Under the pieces are notes generated by a model. It was not told where the DNA came from, did not search any database, and was given only the letters and a program-made list of their open reading frames with translations. Shown here in pieces: positions 30,101 through 41,274 of a stretch of DNA of 64,000 nt; the first letter of the stretch is position 1; each line of letters opens with the position of its first letter. A program made the translations under genes and the position numbers. This DNA is from Burkholderiales bacterium (GTDB taxonomy: Bacteria; Pseudomonadota; Gammaproteobacteria; Burkholderiales; Eutrophovitaceae), in the NCBI GenBank assembly GCA_035560005.1, contig DATMAN010000068.1, positions 62,001 to 126,000 on the forward strand. Reading direction: 5' to 3'.

Positions 30101-30748
30101 ATGAGTTCGGATTTCCGGCAGGAGTTCATCGCCTTCGCTCTGGCCAAGAAAGTACTGTGCTTCGGCGAGTTCAAAACCAAGGCAGGGCGTCTTTCCCCGT
30201 ATTTCTTCAACGCCGGGCTGTTCAACGACGGCGACTCGTTGCGCCGGCTCGGGCAATTCTACGCGAAAGCCATTGGCGCGGCGGCGCTCGAGTTCGACAT
30301 GCTGTTCGGTCCCGCCTACAAGGGCATTCCGCTGGTCACGGCGACCGCCGTCGCTCTGGCAGAGAGCGGGCGCAACGTGCCGTTCTGTTTCAACCGCAAG
30401 GAAGCCAAGGACCACGGTGAAGGCGGGTTGACGATCGGCGCGCCGCTCGCAGGCCGCGCGATCATCGTCGATGATGTGATCTCGGCCGGGACCTCGGTCG
30501 GAGAATCGGTGCGGATCATCCGCGCGGCCGGCGCCGAGCCGTGTGCGGTGGTCATCGCGCTCGATCGCATGGAGCGCGGCTCGGGGACACAGTCTGCCGC
30601 CCAGGAGGTGCGCGCCCGCTTCGGAATACCGGTCGTCAGCATCGCCAATCTCGATGATTTGATGGCGTTTCTGTCGGCTCGGCGGGAGCTGGCACAGCAG
30701 TTGCGCGAAGTCGAGCGTTATCGCAGCCAATACGGGGCAATCCCATGA
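30101..30748 (+). CDS. pyrE: Orotate phosphoribosyltransferase
   Basis: 215-residue enzyme converting orotate and PRPP to OMP in pyrimidine synthesis. It shows AYKGIPLVT, the catalytic loop FNRKEAKDHGEGG and the PRPP-binding motif VDDVISAGTS. It is divergent from xthA with a three-base gap. Its stop overlaps the ATG of the DUF4124 gene (ATGA). Confidence 0.97.
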   Translation: MSSDFRQEFIAFALAKKVLCFGEFKTKAGRLSPYFFNAGLFNDGDSLRRLGQFYAKAIGAAALEFDMLFGPAYKGIPLVTATAVALAESGRNVPFCFNRKEAKDHGEGGLTIGAPLAGRAIIVDDVISAGTSVGESVRIIRAAGAEPCAVVIALDRMERGSGTQSAAQEVRARFGIPVVSIANLDDLMAFLSARRELAQQLREVERYRSQYGAIP

Positions 30749-31371
30749 AGGGCTTACAGAGAATCCTCATCGGCGCGTTCCTGGCCCTGCTTGGCGCCAG
30801 CTTCGCCGCGCACGCCCAGGTCAAGCGCTCCGGTCCGGCCAGCGCGATGTACAAGTGCAAAGACGCCGAGGGACGCACTTACTACGCCGACAAGCTCGGG
30901 CCCGAGTGCGTGGGGGGCGTTCAGGAGTTGTCGCGCCAGGGCCTGAGAGTTCATCGGCCCGCGCCGGCCGGAGCGTCGAGCGCGGAGACAACCGCCGCAG
31001 CGCCCGTGAATCTCGACCGCGAGCGGCGCGACAAGGCGCTGCTCGCGACCTACTCCTCGGAAGAGCAGATCGAGGCCGCCAAGCAGCGCAACCTGGCGCT
31101 GCCGGTACAGGCGATCAAACAGGCGGAGTCGAAACTGGAACGCGCCCGGAAGGAGCTGCACGGGCTGCAGGCCCAGGCAGATGGCTATGCCGGCCAAAAG
31201 AAGCAGATCCCCGCCTCGTTGCTGGAGGACGTGCGTTCCAAGGAAGCCCTGGTTGCCCGGCTCGCCGAGGAGCTGCAGAGAAAACGGGAGCACGTGGCCG
31301 GGATCGAGCAGCGCTTCGAAGCCGACAAGCAGCGCTTCCGCGAACTCAGCCTGAAGCAGGCCGCGCGCTAA
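30745..31371 (+). CDS. DUF4124 periplasmic protein with coiled coil
   Basis: 208-residue exported protein. A signal peptide of about 24 residues ends at AAHAQ. A short DUF4124-type module ([21 protein letters not shown], residues about 33-55) follows, then a Pro/Ala linker and a long helical, charged region from about 90 to 208 with coiled-coil periodicity. DUF4124 proteins are frequent in betaproteobacteria and have no assigned role. It is translationally coupled to pyrE, which may be coincidental. The 3' end overlaps gatB by four bases on the opposite strand. Confidence 0.8.
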   Translation: MKGLQRILIGAFLALLGASFAAHAQVKRSGPASAMYKCKDAEGRTYYADKLGPECVGGVQELSRQGLRVHRPAPAGASSAETTAAAPVNLDRERRDKALLATYSSEEQIEAAKQRNLALPVQAIKQAESKLERARKELHGLQAQADGYAGQKKQIPASLLEDVRSKEALVARLAEELQRKREHVAGIEQRFEADKQRFRELSLKQAAR

Positions 31372-32813
31372 CCCGCAAGCTTGCGGCGCAAGATGTCGTT
31401 CACCTGGGCCGGGTTGGCCCGGCCCTGGGTTGCCTTCATCACCTGCCCGACCAGGGCGTTGAACGCCTTCTGCTTTCCGTTCTTGTAGTCGGCCACCTGT
31501 TGCGCGTTCTGGGCCAGCACCTGGTCGACGATTCCCTCGATCGCGGCGGAATCCGAGATCTGCTTCAGCCCGCGTCGTTCGATCACTGCGTCCGCGCTGC
31601 CCTCTCCCTCCCACAGGGCATCGAACACTTCCTTGGCCATCTTGGAAGACAGCGTTCCATCCAGCAGCCGCGCAAGCAAACCGGCAAGCGTGCCCGGCGC
31701 CAGCGGTGAGCGGGCGATGTCCAGTTCGGCGCGATTGAGCGCCGCGGCCAGCTCGCCGTTGATCCAGTTCGCCGCGAGCTTGGCGGCCGCTGGCCGGTCG
31801 GCGGCCCGCAAGGCGTCGAGCACCGACTCGAAGAACTCCGCGGTCTCGCGGTCGGCGACCAGCAGCTGCGCGTCATAGGCGGACAGCGCATAGTCGCGCT
31901 GATAGCGCTCGCACCGCGCCTGAGGCAGCTCGGGCAGCTGCGCGCGCACACGCTCCAGCCAGTCTTGCGCGATCTCCAGCGGAAGCAGGTCCGGGTCAGG
32001 AAAGTAGCGGTAGTCATGCGCGTCTTCCTTCGTGCGCATCATGCGGGTGCGCCCGCTCTCGGGTTCGAACAGCACGGTGGCCTGCTCCACGCGCCCTCCG
32101 CTTTCCAGGGTGTGGATCTGCCATTGCGCTTCGTACTCGATGGCCTGCTGGAGGAAGCGGAACGAGTTGAGATTCTTGATCTCCCGGCGCGTTCCGAGCG
32201 GTGCGCCCGGCCTGCGTACCGAGACGTTGGCATCGCACCGGAAGCTGCCTTCCTGCATGTTTGCGTCGCTGATGCCGATCCAGCGCACCAAAGCGTGCAG
32301 CGCCTTTGCATAGGCTACCGCCTCCGCTGCCGATCGCATCTCCGGCTCCGAGACGATTTCCAGCAGCGGCGTTCCGGCACGATTCAGATCGATCCCGGAC
32401 ATGCCGTGAAAATCCTCGTGCAGCGACTTGCCGGCATCTTCCTCGAGGTGTGCACGGGTCAGGCGTATGGTCTTCTCCCGGCCGTCCGCGCGGATGCCGA
32501 TGGCGCCTCCCTGGACGATGGGGATTTCGTACTGGCTGATCTGGTAGCCCTTGGGCAGATCCGGGTAGAAGTAATTCTTGCGGGCGAAGATCGACCGGCG
32601 GTTGATGCTCGCTCCCACCGCCAGCCCGAAACGCAGTGCCCGCTCCACCGCGCCCTTGTTCAGCACCGGCAGCACGCCCGGCAAGGCCATGTCGATGGCG
32701 CACGCCTGGGTATTCGGCGCTGCGCCGAAAGCGGTCGACGCGCCGGAAAAGATCTTCGACTTGGTCGACAGCTGCACGTGGGTCTCCAACCCGATGACGA
32801 TTTCCCATTCCAT
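31368..32813 (-). CDS. gatB: Asp/Glu-tRNA amidotransferase subunit B
   Basis: 481-residue GatB. The N-terminus [21 protein letters not shown] and the [19 protein letters not shown] and [14 protein letters not shown] segments are family hallmarks. A C-terminal YqeY-like tail ([24 protein letters not shown]) closes it. It kinases and transamidates Glu-tRNA-Gln or Asp-tRNA-Asn with GatC and GatA, which suggests the organism makes Asn-tRNA or Gln-tRNA indirectly. It lies 95 bases after gatA on the same strand. Confidence 0.97.
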   Translation of the reverse strand: MEWEIVIGLETHVQLSTKSKIFSGASTAFGAAPNTQACAIDMALPGVLPVLNKGAVERALRFGLAVGASINRRSIFARKNYFYPDLPKGYQISQYEIPIVQGGAIGIRADGREKTIRLTRAHLEEDAGKSLHEDFHGMSGIDLNRAGTPLLEIVSEPEMRSAAEAVAYAKALHALVRWIGISDANMQEGSFRCDANVSVRRPGAPLGTRREIKNLNSFRFLQQAIEYEAQWQIHTLESGGRVEQATVLFEPESGRTRMMRTKEDAHDYRYFPDPDLLPLEIAQDWLERVRAQLPELPQARCERYQRDYALSAYDAQLLVADRETAEFFESVLDALRAADRPAAAKLAANWINGELAAALNRAELDIARSPLAPGTLAGLLARLLDGTLSSKMAKEVFDALWEGEGSADAVIERRGLKQISDSAAIEGIVDQVLAQNAQQVADYKNGKQKAFNALVGQVMKATQGRANPAQVNDILRRKLAG

Positions 32814-32908
32814 GGCGATACCCTAGTGCGCGCGCCATCGGGCGCGGCAGATGCAGAAGCTGTGCGCACAAAGGTCCAAAGGGGCGAACACTGTCCTTGC
32901 CTCCCCGA

Positions 32909-34363
32909 TCATTCGAACCCGGGCGGAACGCGCAGGTGCCAGTCGGTTGCCTGCTGGTAACGATGGGCCACGCCGAGCAGTCTTGCCTCCTCGAAGTAGT
33001 TGGCCATGAGCTGCAGGCCCACCGGCCGATTGCGGGCGCCGAAGCCGCAGGGAATGCTCATTCCCGGAATGCCGGCCAGGCTGCCCGGTATGGTGTACAG
33101 ATCCGACAGATACATGGCGACCGGGTCGGCGGCTCTCTGGCCGAAGTCGAACGCGACGCTCGTGGTGACCGGGCCGGCAATGACGTCACATTCGGCAAAG
33201 GCGCGCCGGAACTCGTCTGCGATCAGGCGCCGGACCTTCTGCGCCTTCAGGTAATACGCGTCGTAGTAGCCGTGCGAGAGCACGTAGGTGCCGATCAGAA
33301 TGCGGCGCTTGGGTTCCGCGCCGAAGCCTTCGGCTCGAGTCTTCTTCATCATGTCGGTGAGGTCGGCGTAGCGCTTTGCGCGGTGGCCATAGCGCACGCC
33401 GTCGAACCGGCTCAGATTCGAGGAACACTCGGCGGGCGCGATCACGTAGTACACGGGTATCCCGAGCCGCGCGTTCGGCAGCGAAATTTCCTTCAGTCGC
33501 GCGCCCAGCCGGGCGTAGACATCGAGTGCCTCTCGCACCGCTTTCTCCACGTCGGGCTCCAGCCCGGCGCCGAAAAACTCCTTCGGAATCCCGATGCGCA
33601 GCCCCCGAAGGTCGATCTCCAGATCGCGCGTGTAATCCTCGGGCTCGCGCTCCACGCTAGTGGAATCCTTCGGATCGAAGCCCAGCATCGCGTTGAACAC
33701 CAGGGCGGCGTCCTCGGCGCTGCGGGTCATGATTCCCGCCTGATCCAGGCTGGAGGCAAAGGCGATCATTCCCCAGCGCGAAGCGCGGCCGTAGGTCGGC
33801 TTGATGCCCGTCACTCCCGAGAAGGCGGCCGGCTCGCGGATCGAGCCCCCGGTATCGGTCGCTGTGGCCGCCGGCACCAGCCTGGCCGCCACCGCGGCAG
33901 CCGAGCCCCCGGAGCTGCCGCCGGGAACCGCCGAGCGGTCCCAGGGATTGAGGACGCTGCCATAGGCGCTGTTCTCGTTCGAGGAACCCATGGCGAACTC
34001 GTCGCAGTTGAGCTTGCCCAGGGTGACCATGCCCGCTTCGGCCAGTCTCTGCACCACCGTGGCGTCGAACGGGCTCATGTAGCCCTCGAGCATGCGCGAG
34101 CCGGCCGTCGAGGCGAAGTCCCGAGTCACGAAGATGTCTTTGTGAGCGACCGGCACCCCGGTGAGCGGGCCGCCTTCTCCGGCGGCGAGGCGCTGGTCGG
34201 CGCGGCGCGCCTGCGCTAGGGTCACATCGGGACGCACGTCGAGAAAGGCGTTCAGTTCCCGGCAGCGGCCGATGCGGTCCAGAAACAGCTGCGCCAGCTC
34301 GCATGCGGAGATCTGCCTCGCGCGGAGCAGACGGCCCAGTTCGGCCACGGACTGGTCGAACAC
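32909..34363 (-). CDS. gatA: Asp/Glu-tRNA amidotransferase subunit A
   Basis: 484-residue amidase-signature protein that generates ammonia from glutamine for the GatCAB complex. The Ser-cisSer-Lys triad is carried by [18 protein letters not shown] and [11 protein letters not shown]. The GTG at 34363 ([13 protein letters not shown]) gives the typical length and lies ten bases after gatC. Extending further upstream would read through gatC in another frame. Confidence 0.97.
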   Translation of the reverse strand: MFDQSVAELGRLLRARQISACELAQLFLDRIGRCRELNAFLDVRPDVTLAQARRADQRLAAGEGGPLTGVPVAHKDIFVTRDFASTAGSRMLEGYMSPFDATVVQRLAEAGMVTLGKLNCDEFAMGSSNENSAYGSVLNPWDRSAVPGGSSGGSAAAVAARLVPAATATDTGGSIREPAAFSGVTGIKPTYGRASRWGMIAFASSLDQAGIMTRSAEDAALVFNAMLGFDPKDSTSVEREPEDYTRDLEIDLRGLRIGIPKEFFGAGLEPDVEKAVREALDVYARLGARLKEISLPNARLGIPVYYVIAPAECSSNLSRFDGVRYGHRAKRYADLTDMMKKTRAEGFGAEPKRRILIGTYVLSHGYYDAYYLKAQKVRRLIADEFRRAFAECDVIAGPVTTSVAFDFGQRAADPVAMYLSDLYTIPGSLAGIPGMSIPCGFGARNRPVGLQLMANYFEEARLLGVAHRYQQATDWHLRVPPGFE

Positions 34364-34373
34364 CGGGTGGCCC

Positions 34374-34661
34374 CTACTCGATGACTCTGGGAACCAGGAA
34401 TAGGCCGTTTTCCTGGGCCGGCGCGTTGCGCATGTTGGCGTCGCGATCGTCCGGCTCGGTGACCACATCCTCGCGCAGCCGCTGGCTTCCCCCCAGCGGG
34501 TGCGACATCGGCTCCACGCCCGCCGTCTCCACCGCCTGCATCTGCTCGATCAACCGAAGAATGCCGTTCAGCTGTTCGCGGATGCGTTCGGCTTCTGCAG
34601 CCGTGATGTCGATGCGCGCCAGATGGGCGATGCGGCCGATATCGTCGAGGCTAAGAGACAT
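34374..34661 (-). CDS. gatC: Asp/Glu-tRNA amidotransferase subunit C
   Basis: 95-residue GatC. It starts [20 protein letters not shown] and ends in the extended [22 protein letters not shown] tail, which wraps the GatA-GatB interface. It heads the gatC-gatA-gatB operon and is divergent from mreB across 164 bases, where only the mreB promoter is recognised. Confidence 0.96.
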   Translation of the reverse strand: MSLSLDDIGRIAHLARIDITAAEAERIREQLNGILRLIEQMQAVETAGVEPMSHPLGGSQRLREDVVTEPDDRDANMRNAPAQENGLFLVPRVIE

Positions 34662-34702
34662 TCTGGAAGCGTGAGCTTGCGGAGGGGCCCGCCGGGGTCT
34701 AG

Positions 34703-35869
<1,167 letters not shown>

Positions 35870-35894
35870 GTCACGGCCAGGCGACGGTGGGTAG

Positions 35895-35933
35895 CCAGCG
35901 CCGGCACGCCGTGCCGCTGGGGCGCTGAGCGCC
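35895..35933 (+). terminator. Tandem hairpins between mreB and mreC
   Basis: CCGGCAC/GTGCCG with flanking CCAG/CTGG forms a hairpin at 35895-35920. GGCGC/GCGCC forms a second directly after it (35921-35933). No U-tract follows. They may act as partial terminators or mRNA stabilisers that keep MreB more abundant than MreC and MreD. Confidence 0.5.
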
Positions 35934-35952
35934 TGCGCCACACGCACCACCC

Positions 35953-36852
35953 ATGGAGCACACCCCGCCACCCTTCTTCAAGCGTGGACCAAGCCTGCTC
36001 ACGCGGCTCACCTTCTTTTCCCTGTTGTCCATCGTTCTGCTTTATTCGGACGCGCGCTTTCGCTACCTGGAAGACGTGCGCCGCGCCGTGGCGGTCGTGC
36101 TCTATCCCTTGCAGCGGCTGGCGCATGTCCCGGGCGAAGTCGCCGGGCGGATCTCCGGGTTCTTCGTCACGCACTCGGCCCTGAGGCGCGAGAACGAGCG
36201 GCTCAAGCACGAGAACTTCGTCAACTCGGGTCAACTACAGGCCTACCAGGCGCTGGCGGCCGAGAACGACCACCTGCGCGCGTTGATGCAGTTGCGCGGC
36301 CGGATCGAGCGCCCCTCGCAGGTCGCGGAGATTCTCTACGCCGCGCGCGACCCCTTCGTGCGCAGGGTCGTGCTGGACAAGGGCTCGACCCACGGCGTGG
36401 AGCTCGGCGCCGCGGTGGTCGGCGACGCGGGGCTGGTGGGCCAGGTGCAGCGGGTCTTTCCCTGGGCGGCGGAGGTGTCGCTGGTGACCGACCGCGACCA
36501 GGTCATTCCGGTGCAGGTGGTCCGCAACGGCCTGCGCGGTGTCCTGTTCGGTCTGGGCTACGACGGCGCGCTCGATCTGCGTTTCCTGCCGGTCAACGCC
36601 GACATTCAAAGCGGAGATCTGCTCGTCACCTCCGGCATCGACGGGACCTATCCGCCGGGCCTTCCGGTAGCGACCGTGGCCAACATCGAGCGCAATGCCG
36701 CCTATCCGTTCGCGCGGGTGCTGTGCACGCCCAGCGCCGCCGTCAACAGCCACCGCCAGTTGCTCGTGCTGGCCAAGGGGCCGCCGTTGCCAGAGCGCCT
36801 GCCGGCGGCGGACGCTCCCAAGGCACGCAAGACCCAACGCGCAGCGCAATGA
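35953..36852 (+). CDS. mreC: Rod-shape-determining protein MreC
   Basis: 299-residue bitopic protein. A cytoplasmic N-terminus is followed by one membrane helix (about residues 18-36), a coiled coil (about 70-110, LRRENERLKHENF) and the periplasmic beta domains (RDPFVRRVVLDKGSTHGVELGAAVV, VTDRDQVIPV, SGDLLVTSGIDGTYPPGLPVA). It scaffolds the elongasome with PBP2. The stop overlaps the mreD start. Confidence 0.96.
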   Translation: MEHTPPPFFKRGPSLLTRLTFFSLLSIVLLYSDARFRYLEDVRRAVAVVLYPLQRLAHVPGEVAGRISGFFVTHSALRRENERLKHENFVNSGQLQAYQALAAENDHLRALMQLRGRIERPSQVAEILYAARDPFVRRVVLDKGSTHGVELGAAVVGDAGLVGQVQRVFPWAAEVSLVTDRDQVIPVQVVRNGLRGVLFGLGYDGALDLRFLPVNADIQSGDLLVTSGIDGTYPPGLPVATVANIERNAAYPFARVLCTPSAAVNSHRQLLVLAKGPPLPERLPAADAPKARKTQRAAQ

Positions 36853-37379
36853 ACGTCTTCGGCTTCGAACAGCGCCACGCGGAGGAGATCCTGTTGCCGG
36901 TGAGGCCCGGCTACGTGGCGCTGAGCCTCCTGATCGCCTTCATGATCAACCTGCTGCCGCTGGAGGGGATGGCGCTTGCGCTGCGTCCGGACTTCGTCGC
37001 CCTGGTGCTGCTCTACTGGGGGCTGGAGTATCCGCGTCGGGTGGGCTTCGTACCGGCTTTCGCGCTCGGCCTGGCGATGGATGTGTCCGTGGGCAGCCTG
37101 TTCGGGCAGCACGCGCTCGCTTACTGCGCGCTCATGTTCGGTGCCATCGCCATGCATCGCCGCTTGCCGCTCTTCGGCGTGCGCGAACAGATCCTGCACG
37201 TCTTCGGCGTACTGCTTGCCGCGCAACTGATCGTGCTCGTAGTCCGTCTAGCGGCGGACAGCGACTTCCCGGGCTGGTGGTATTTCCTGCCCGCGGTCAG
37301 CGGCGCGATCCTATGGCCGCCGGTGCGCCACCTGCTGCGCGCGCCGCTGCGGCCGCGCGCTGCCGCGCAGGACGCCTGA
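36849..37379 (+). CDS. mreD: Rod-shape-determining protein MreD
   Basis: 176-residue inner-membrane protein with about five hydrophobic segments and an ALRPDFVALVLLYW motif typical of MreD. It is part of the elongasome. ATG 36849 overlaps the mreC stop (ATGA). Longer upstream in-frame sequence is a shadow of mreC. Confidence 0.93.
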   Translation: MNVFGFEQRHAEEILLPVRPGYVALSLLIAFMINLLPLEGMALALRPDFVALVLLYWGLEYPRRVGFVPAFALGLAMDVSVGSLFGQHALAYCALMFGAIAMHRRLPLFGVREQILHVFGVLLAAQLIVLVVRLAADSDFPGWWYFLPAVSGAILWPPVRHLLRAPLRPRAAAQDA

Positions 37380-37402
37380 GACCGTCGACCGCAGAGCGCC
37401 GC

Positions 37403-39301
37403 GTGAACCGAACGGTCGAGCTGAGAGATCATCAGCGCGAGCTGTATCTGTTCCAGATCCGGCTCGCGATCGCCGGCGCAGTGGTGTTGATCGCCTTCGC
37501 GCTGCTGTTCGTGCGCTTCGTCTATCTGCAGGTCGTGCAGCACCAGTACTACCACCTGCTTGCAGAGCAGAACCGGGTCAACGTCGTTCCCGTGGTGCCC
37601 AATCGCGGAGTGATCGTGGATCGCAACGGAGTGGTACTGGCCAACAACTTCGGCGCCTACACGCTGGAAATCGTTCCGGCCCAGGTAGACGACATCGACG
37701 CAGTGATCGACGAACTCGCCGGGCTGATCGAGATCACCGCGAAAGACCGCAAGCGCTTCCAGAAGCTGCTGGAGGAGGTTCCGGACTTCTCCGGCGTGCC
37801 GATCCGCACGCGACTGAACGACGAGGAAGTGGCGCGTTTCGCGGTCGAGCGCTACCGTTTTCCGGGCGTCGAGATCAACGCGCGGCTTTTCCGCCACTAT
37901 CCGCTGGGCGAAGTCGCCTCGCATGTCGTCGGCTACATCGGCCGGATGAGCGAACCCGACTTCGAGGCCCTGCAGCGCCAGGGGCTCGCTCACAACTACA
38001 GCAAGTCGGACTATATCGGCAAAGTGGGCCTGGAGCAGCGTTACGAGAAGGAGCTGCGCGGCATCACCGGCTACGAACACGTCGAAACCGACGCCAACGG
38101 CCGCTCGGTGCGCACCCTGCGGTCGATCCTGCCAGTGTCGGGCAACAATCTCTTGCTGGCGCTCGACGCCAAGCTGCAGCAGGTGGCCGAGAACGTGTTC
38201 GGCGACTTCCGCGGCGCGCTGGTGGCGATCGAGCCCGCCACCGGCGGCGTGCTGGCGCTGGTGTCCCGACCGGGCTTCGATCCGAACCTCTTTGTCGAAG
38301 GCATCGAACCGCAGCACTGGGAGGCGCTGAACAACTCGCCCGATCACCCGCTGAACAACCGGGCGCTGCAGGGCGTCTATCCTCCCGGATCGACCTTCAA
38401 GCCCTTCATGGCGCTGGCCGGACTGGAACTTGGCAAGCGCACTCCGGGGTACACCATCTCCGACCCAGGCTACTTCGTGCTCGGCGGATCGGGGCACGTG
38501 TTCCGCGACTGGAAAGCCGGCGGGCACGGCCTTGTCAACCTGCATGACGCGATCGTGGTGTCCTGCGACACGTATTTCTACGGCCTGGCGCATGATCTGG
38601 GTATCGACGCCATCCACCAGTTCATGGGACAGTTCGGCTTCGGCAAGCGCACGGGTATCGACATCGAGGGCGAGGTCGCGGGGTTGCTGCCTTCCCAGCA
38701 ATGGAAGCAGAAGCGCTTCGGCCAGCGCTGGTTTCCCGGGGATACCATCTCGGTGGGGATCGGGCAGGGCTACAACCTGGCCACGCCGTTGCAGCTAGCG
38801 TATGCAACCGCCATTCTGGCCAACGACGGGCGGGTGTTCCGACCGCATATCGTCAAGCAGGTCGAGAACAGTCAGACCGGCGAGCGGCTCACCATCGAGC
38901 CGCAGCCGATCGGCCAGGTGGAACTGAGGGAACAGAATCTGCGCCGCATCCGTGAGGCGATGATCGACGTCACGCGCCCTGGGGGCACCGCGGCGTGGGC
39001 GGGAATGAATGCAAAATACACCTTTGCCGGCAAGACCGGAACGGCGCAGGTGTTCAGCATGAAGGGGCAGGTCTACGACGAACGTCGGGTGCACGAGCGG
39101 TTGCGCGACCACGCGCTGTTCGTCGCTTTTGCGCCGGCCGAGCTGCCGCAGATCGCGGTGGCGGTCCTGGTGGAAAACGGTGGACACGGCAGCAGTACGG
39201 CCGCCCCGATCGCCCGCAAGGTGATCGACTACTACCTGCTGGGCATCGAACCGCAACCCGTCAAGCCCGCCGCTGCGGACGAGGAGGCCGAGGGTGATTA
39301 A
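37403..39301 (+). CDS. mrdA: Penicillin-binding protein 2
   Basis: 632-residue class B transpeptidase. One N-terminal membrane helix (about residues 17-37) is followed by a dimerisation/pedestal region and the transpeptidase domain. The active-site serine is in PPGSTFKPFMAL, the SxD/N motif in VSCDTYF and KTG in FAGKTGTAQV. It crosslinks lateral-wall peptidoglycan with RodA. The GTG start at 37403 is 24 bases after mreD. Its end overlaps rodA by eight bases. Confidence 0.97.
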   Translation: MNRTVELRDHQRELYLFQIRLAIAGAVVLIAFALLFVRFVYLQVVQHQYYHLLAEQNRVNVVPVVPNRGVIVDRNGVVLANNFGAYTLEIVPAQVDDIDAVIDELAGLIEITAKDRKRFQKLLEEVPDFSGVPIRTRLNDEEVARFAVERYRFPGVEINARLFRHYPLGEVASHVVGYIGRMSEPDFEALQRQGLAHNYSKSDYIGKVGLEQRYEKELRGITGYEHVETDANGRSVRTLRSILPVSGNNLLLALDAKLQQVAENVFGDFRGALVAIEPATGGVLALVSRPGFDPNLFVEGIEPQHWEALNNSPDHPLNNRALQGVYPPGSTFKPFMALAGLELGKRTPGYTISDPGYFVLGGSGHVFRDWKAGGHGLVNLHDAIVVSCDTYFYGLAHDLGIDAIHQFMGQFGFGKRTGIDIEGEVAGLLPSQQWKQKRFGQRWFPGDTISVGIGQGYNLATPLQLAYATAILANDGRVFRPHIVKQVENSQTGERLTIEPQPIGQVELREQNLRRIREAMIDVTRPGGTAAWAGMNAKYTFAGKTGTAQVFSMKGQVYDERRVHERLRDHALFVAFAPAELPQIAVAVLVENGGHGSSTAAPIARKVIDYYLLGIEPQPVKPAAADEEAEGD

Positions 39302-40388
39302 CCGGCTGGCCTCAATGGTCGGCAAGCACCTCGACCGGCAACTCCTGTTCATGGTTGGCGCGCTGCTCGCCGTGGGCATGCTGACGCTCTACAGCGCTTC
39401 GGGAGGGAGTCTAGACCGGGTTGCGGCTCAGTTCGGCAATGCGCTGGTCGCGCTGCTCGTGATGTGGGTCGCCGCCAACACGCCGCTGCACTATCTCCAC
39501 CGCATCGCGCTGCCGGTCTATGTCGTCGGTCTGGTTCTGCTGGTCGGCGTGGCGTTCTTTGGCGAAGTGGTCAACGGCGCGCGGCGCTGGCTCAATCTCG
39601 GCATCACGCGCATCCAACCCTCGGAATTGATGAAGATTGCGGTGCCGCTGATGCTGGCCTGGTACTTCGACCGCTACGAGGCCGTGCTGAAGCTGCGCAA
39701 CTTCGTAGTGGGGGCGGTGCTGCTGCTGGTCCCCGTCGCCCTGATCGCGCGGCAGCCGGACCTTGGCACGGCGCTGCTCATTCTCGCCGCCGGGTTCTAC
39801 GTGCTGTTTCTGGCCGGGCTGTCGTGGAAGATCCTGGCGGCGCTCGGGGTGCTCGCCGCCGGCAGCCTGCCGCTGCTCTGGTCTTACATGCACGACTACC
39901 AGCGCCAGCGGGTGTTGACTCTGCTCGACCCGGCGCAGGACCCGCTCGGGGCTGGCTACCATACGATTCAGTCCACCATCGCCCTGGGCTCTGGAGGCGT
40001 GCTCGGCAAGGGCTGGCTCAACGGCACCCAGGCGCATCTCGATTTCCTGCCCGAGCGCACCACCGATTTCATCTTCGCCGTCTATGCGGAGGAGTTCGGA
40101 CTGGCCGGCAATCTGGTCCTTCTGATCCTGTTCCTGCTGGTCATCGGCCGCGGGCTGGTCATCGCGGCCAACGCGCCGACCTTGTTCACGCGCCTGGTAG
40201 CGGGCGCGATTACCCTGACGTTTTTCACCTACGTCTTCGTCAATGTCGGCATGGTGAGCGGAATCCTGCCCGTCGTCGGAGTGCCGCTGCCCCTGATCTC
40301 CTACGGCGGCACTTCCCTGGTGACGATCCTGTTCGGCGTGGGTCTGCTCATGAGCATCCACACTCACCGCAGGCTCGTGCAGACATAG
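39294..40388 (+). CDS. rodA: Peptidoglycan glycosyltransferase RodA
   Basis: 364-residue SEDS-family glycosyltransferase with about ten membrane segments. Recognisable parts are YSASGGS, NGARRWLNLG, QPSELMKIA, RQPDLGTALLIL, RTTDFIFAVYAEEFGLAGN and the closing PVVGVPLPLISYGGTSLV. It polymerises lipid II for lateral wall growth together with PBP2. The start is a GTG inside the mrdA 3' end. Confidence 0.97.
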   Translation: MINRLASMVGKHLDRQLLFMVGALLAVGMLTLYSASGGSLDRVAAQFGNALVALLVMWVAANTPLHYLHRIALPVYVVGLVLLVGVAFFGEVVNGARRWLNLGITRIQPSELMKIAVPLMLAWYFDRYEAVLKLRNFVVGAVLLLVPVALIARQPDLGTALLILAAGFYVLFLAGLSWKILAALGVLAAGSLPLLWSYMHDYQRQRVLTLLDPAQDPLGAGYHTIQSTIALGSGGVLGKGWLNGTQAHLDFLPERTTDFIFAVYAEEFGLAGNLVLLILFLLVIGRGLVIAANAPTLFTRLVAGAITLTFFTYVFVNVGMVSGILPVVGVPLPLISYGGTSLVTILFGVGLLMSIHTHRRLVQT

Positions 40389-40401
40389 ACCCGAGGACGG
40401 A

Positions 40402-41259
40402 GTGCCGAAAGCCGAACGGCGGGTTTGCGGAGCAAGTGCGGTCGCGGCGCTGTGCCTCGCAGTCGCGCTTGCCGCGTGCGGTTCGGTTCGCCCCCGCCCC
40501 GGCGGTTACTACCTCGACGACGGTCCGGGCGCCAACCCTCCGGCCGGTCTCGACCGTGTCCCGGACGCGGTGCCGCGCGCCGAACCGATCAATCGTTTCG
40601 CTTCGCGCCCCTACACGGTGCTGGGGCGCACTTATACGCCTTACACGGAGCTGCGGCCCTATCGGGCGCGCGGCCGCGCGAGCTGGTACGGGCGGCGCTA
40701 TCACGGGCAAAGAACGTCCTTGGGGGAGATCTACGACATGTACTCAATGAGCGGCGCGCACACGCTGCTGCCTTTGCCGAGCTATGCCCGCGTGACCAAC
40801 CTGGAAAACGGCCGCTCGGTCGTGGTGCGCATCAACGACCGCGGCCCCTTCCGCGAGGACCGCATCGTCGATCTGTCCTACGCTGCGGCACACAGGCTCG
40901 GGTTTCTGAACAGGGGCAGTGCGCTGGTGGAAGTCGAAGCCATCGTGCCTGGGCAGGAGCAACCTGTTTCGAGCGTGGCGGCTGTGACCGCGATTGCCCC
41001 GGCGCCGATGCCGATCACGGGCGATGCCGCTGGCGTGTTCGTTCAGCTGGGAGCGTTCGCCTCGCCCGAGAATGCGGCGGCGTTTGCGCGGCGCGTGCGC
41101 GCAGACCTGTCGTGGCTTCGCAATGCGCCGGTCGTGCATCGCCAAGGCGCTCTATACAAGGTCCGTACCGGTCCCTATGCCGACCGCGAGTCGGCGGAAC
41201 GCGATGCCGCGCGCATGCGCCGGGCACTGGGCTTCAGTCCCTTCTTGACCAACCCCTGA
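40402..41259 (+). CDS. rlpA: Septal-ring lytic transglycosylase RlpA (lipoprotein)
   Basis: 285-residue outer-membrane lipoprotein with lipobox LAAC and C26 as the first mature residue. A double-psi beta-barrel RlpA domain (GRASWYGRRYHGQRTSLGE ... VVVRINDRGPF ... LSYAAAHRLGF) follows at about residues 90-185. A C-terminal SPOR domain (AGVFVQLGAFASPENA ... LYKVRTGPYADR) spans about 210-283. Members cleave denuded glycan strands at the septum. The GTG start follows GAGGA. Position at the end of the mrdA-rodA cluster is usual. Confidence 0.95.
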   Translation: MPKAERRVCGASAVAALCLAVALAACGSVRPRPGGYYLDDGPGANPPAGLDRVPDAVPRAEPINRFASRPYTVLGRTYTPYTELRPYRARGRASWYGRRYHGQRTSLGEIYDMYSMSGAHTLLPLPSYARVTNLENGRSVVVRINDRGPFREDRIVDLSYAAAHRLGFLNRGSALVEVEAIVPGQEQPVSSVAAVTAIAPAPMPITGDAAGVFVQLGAFASPENAAAFARRVRADLSWLRNAPVVHRQGALYKVRTGPYADRESAERDAARMRRALGFSPFLTNP

Positions 41260-41274
41260 TCATCCACCGAAAAC

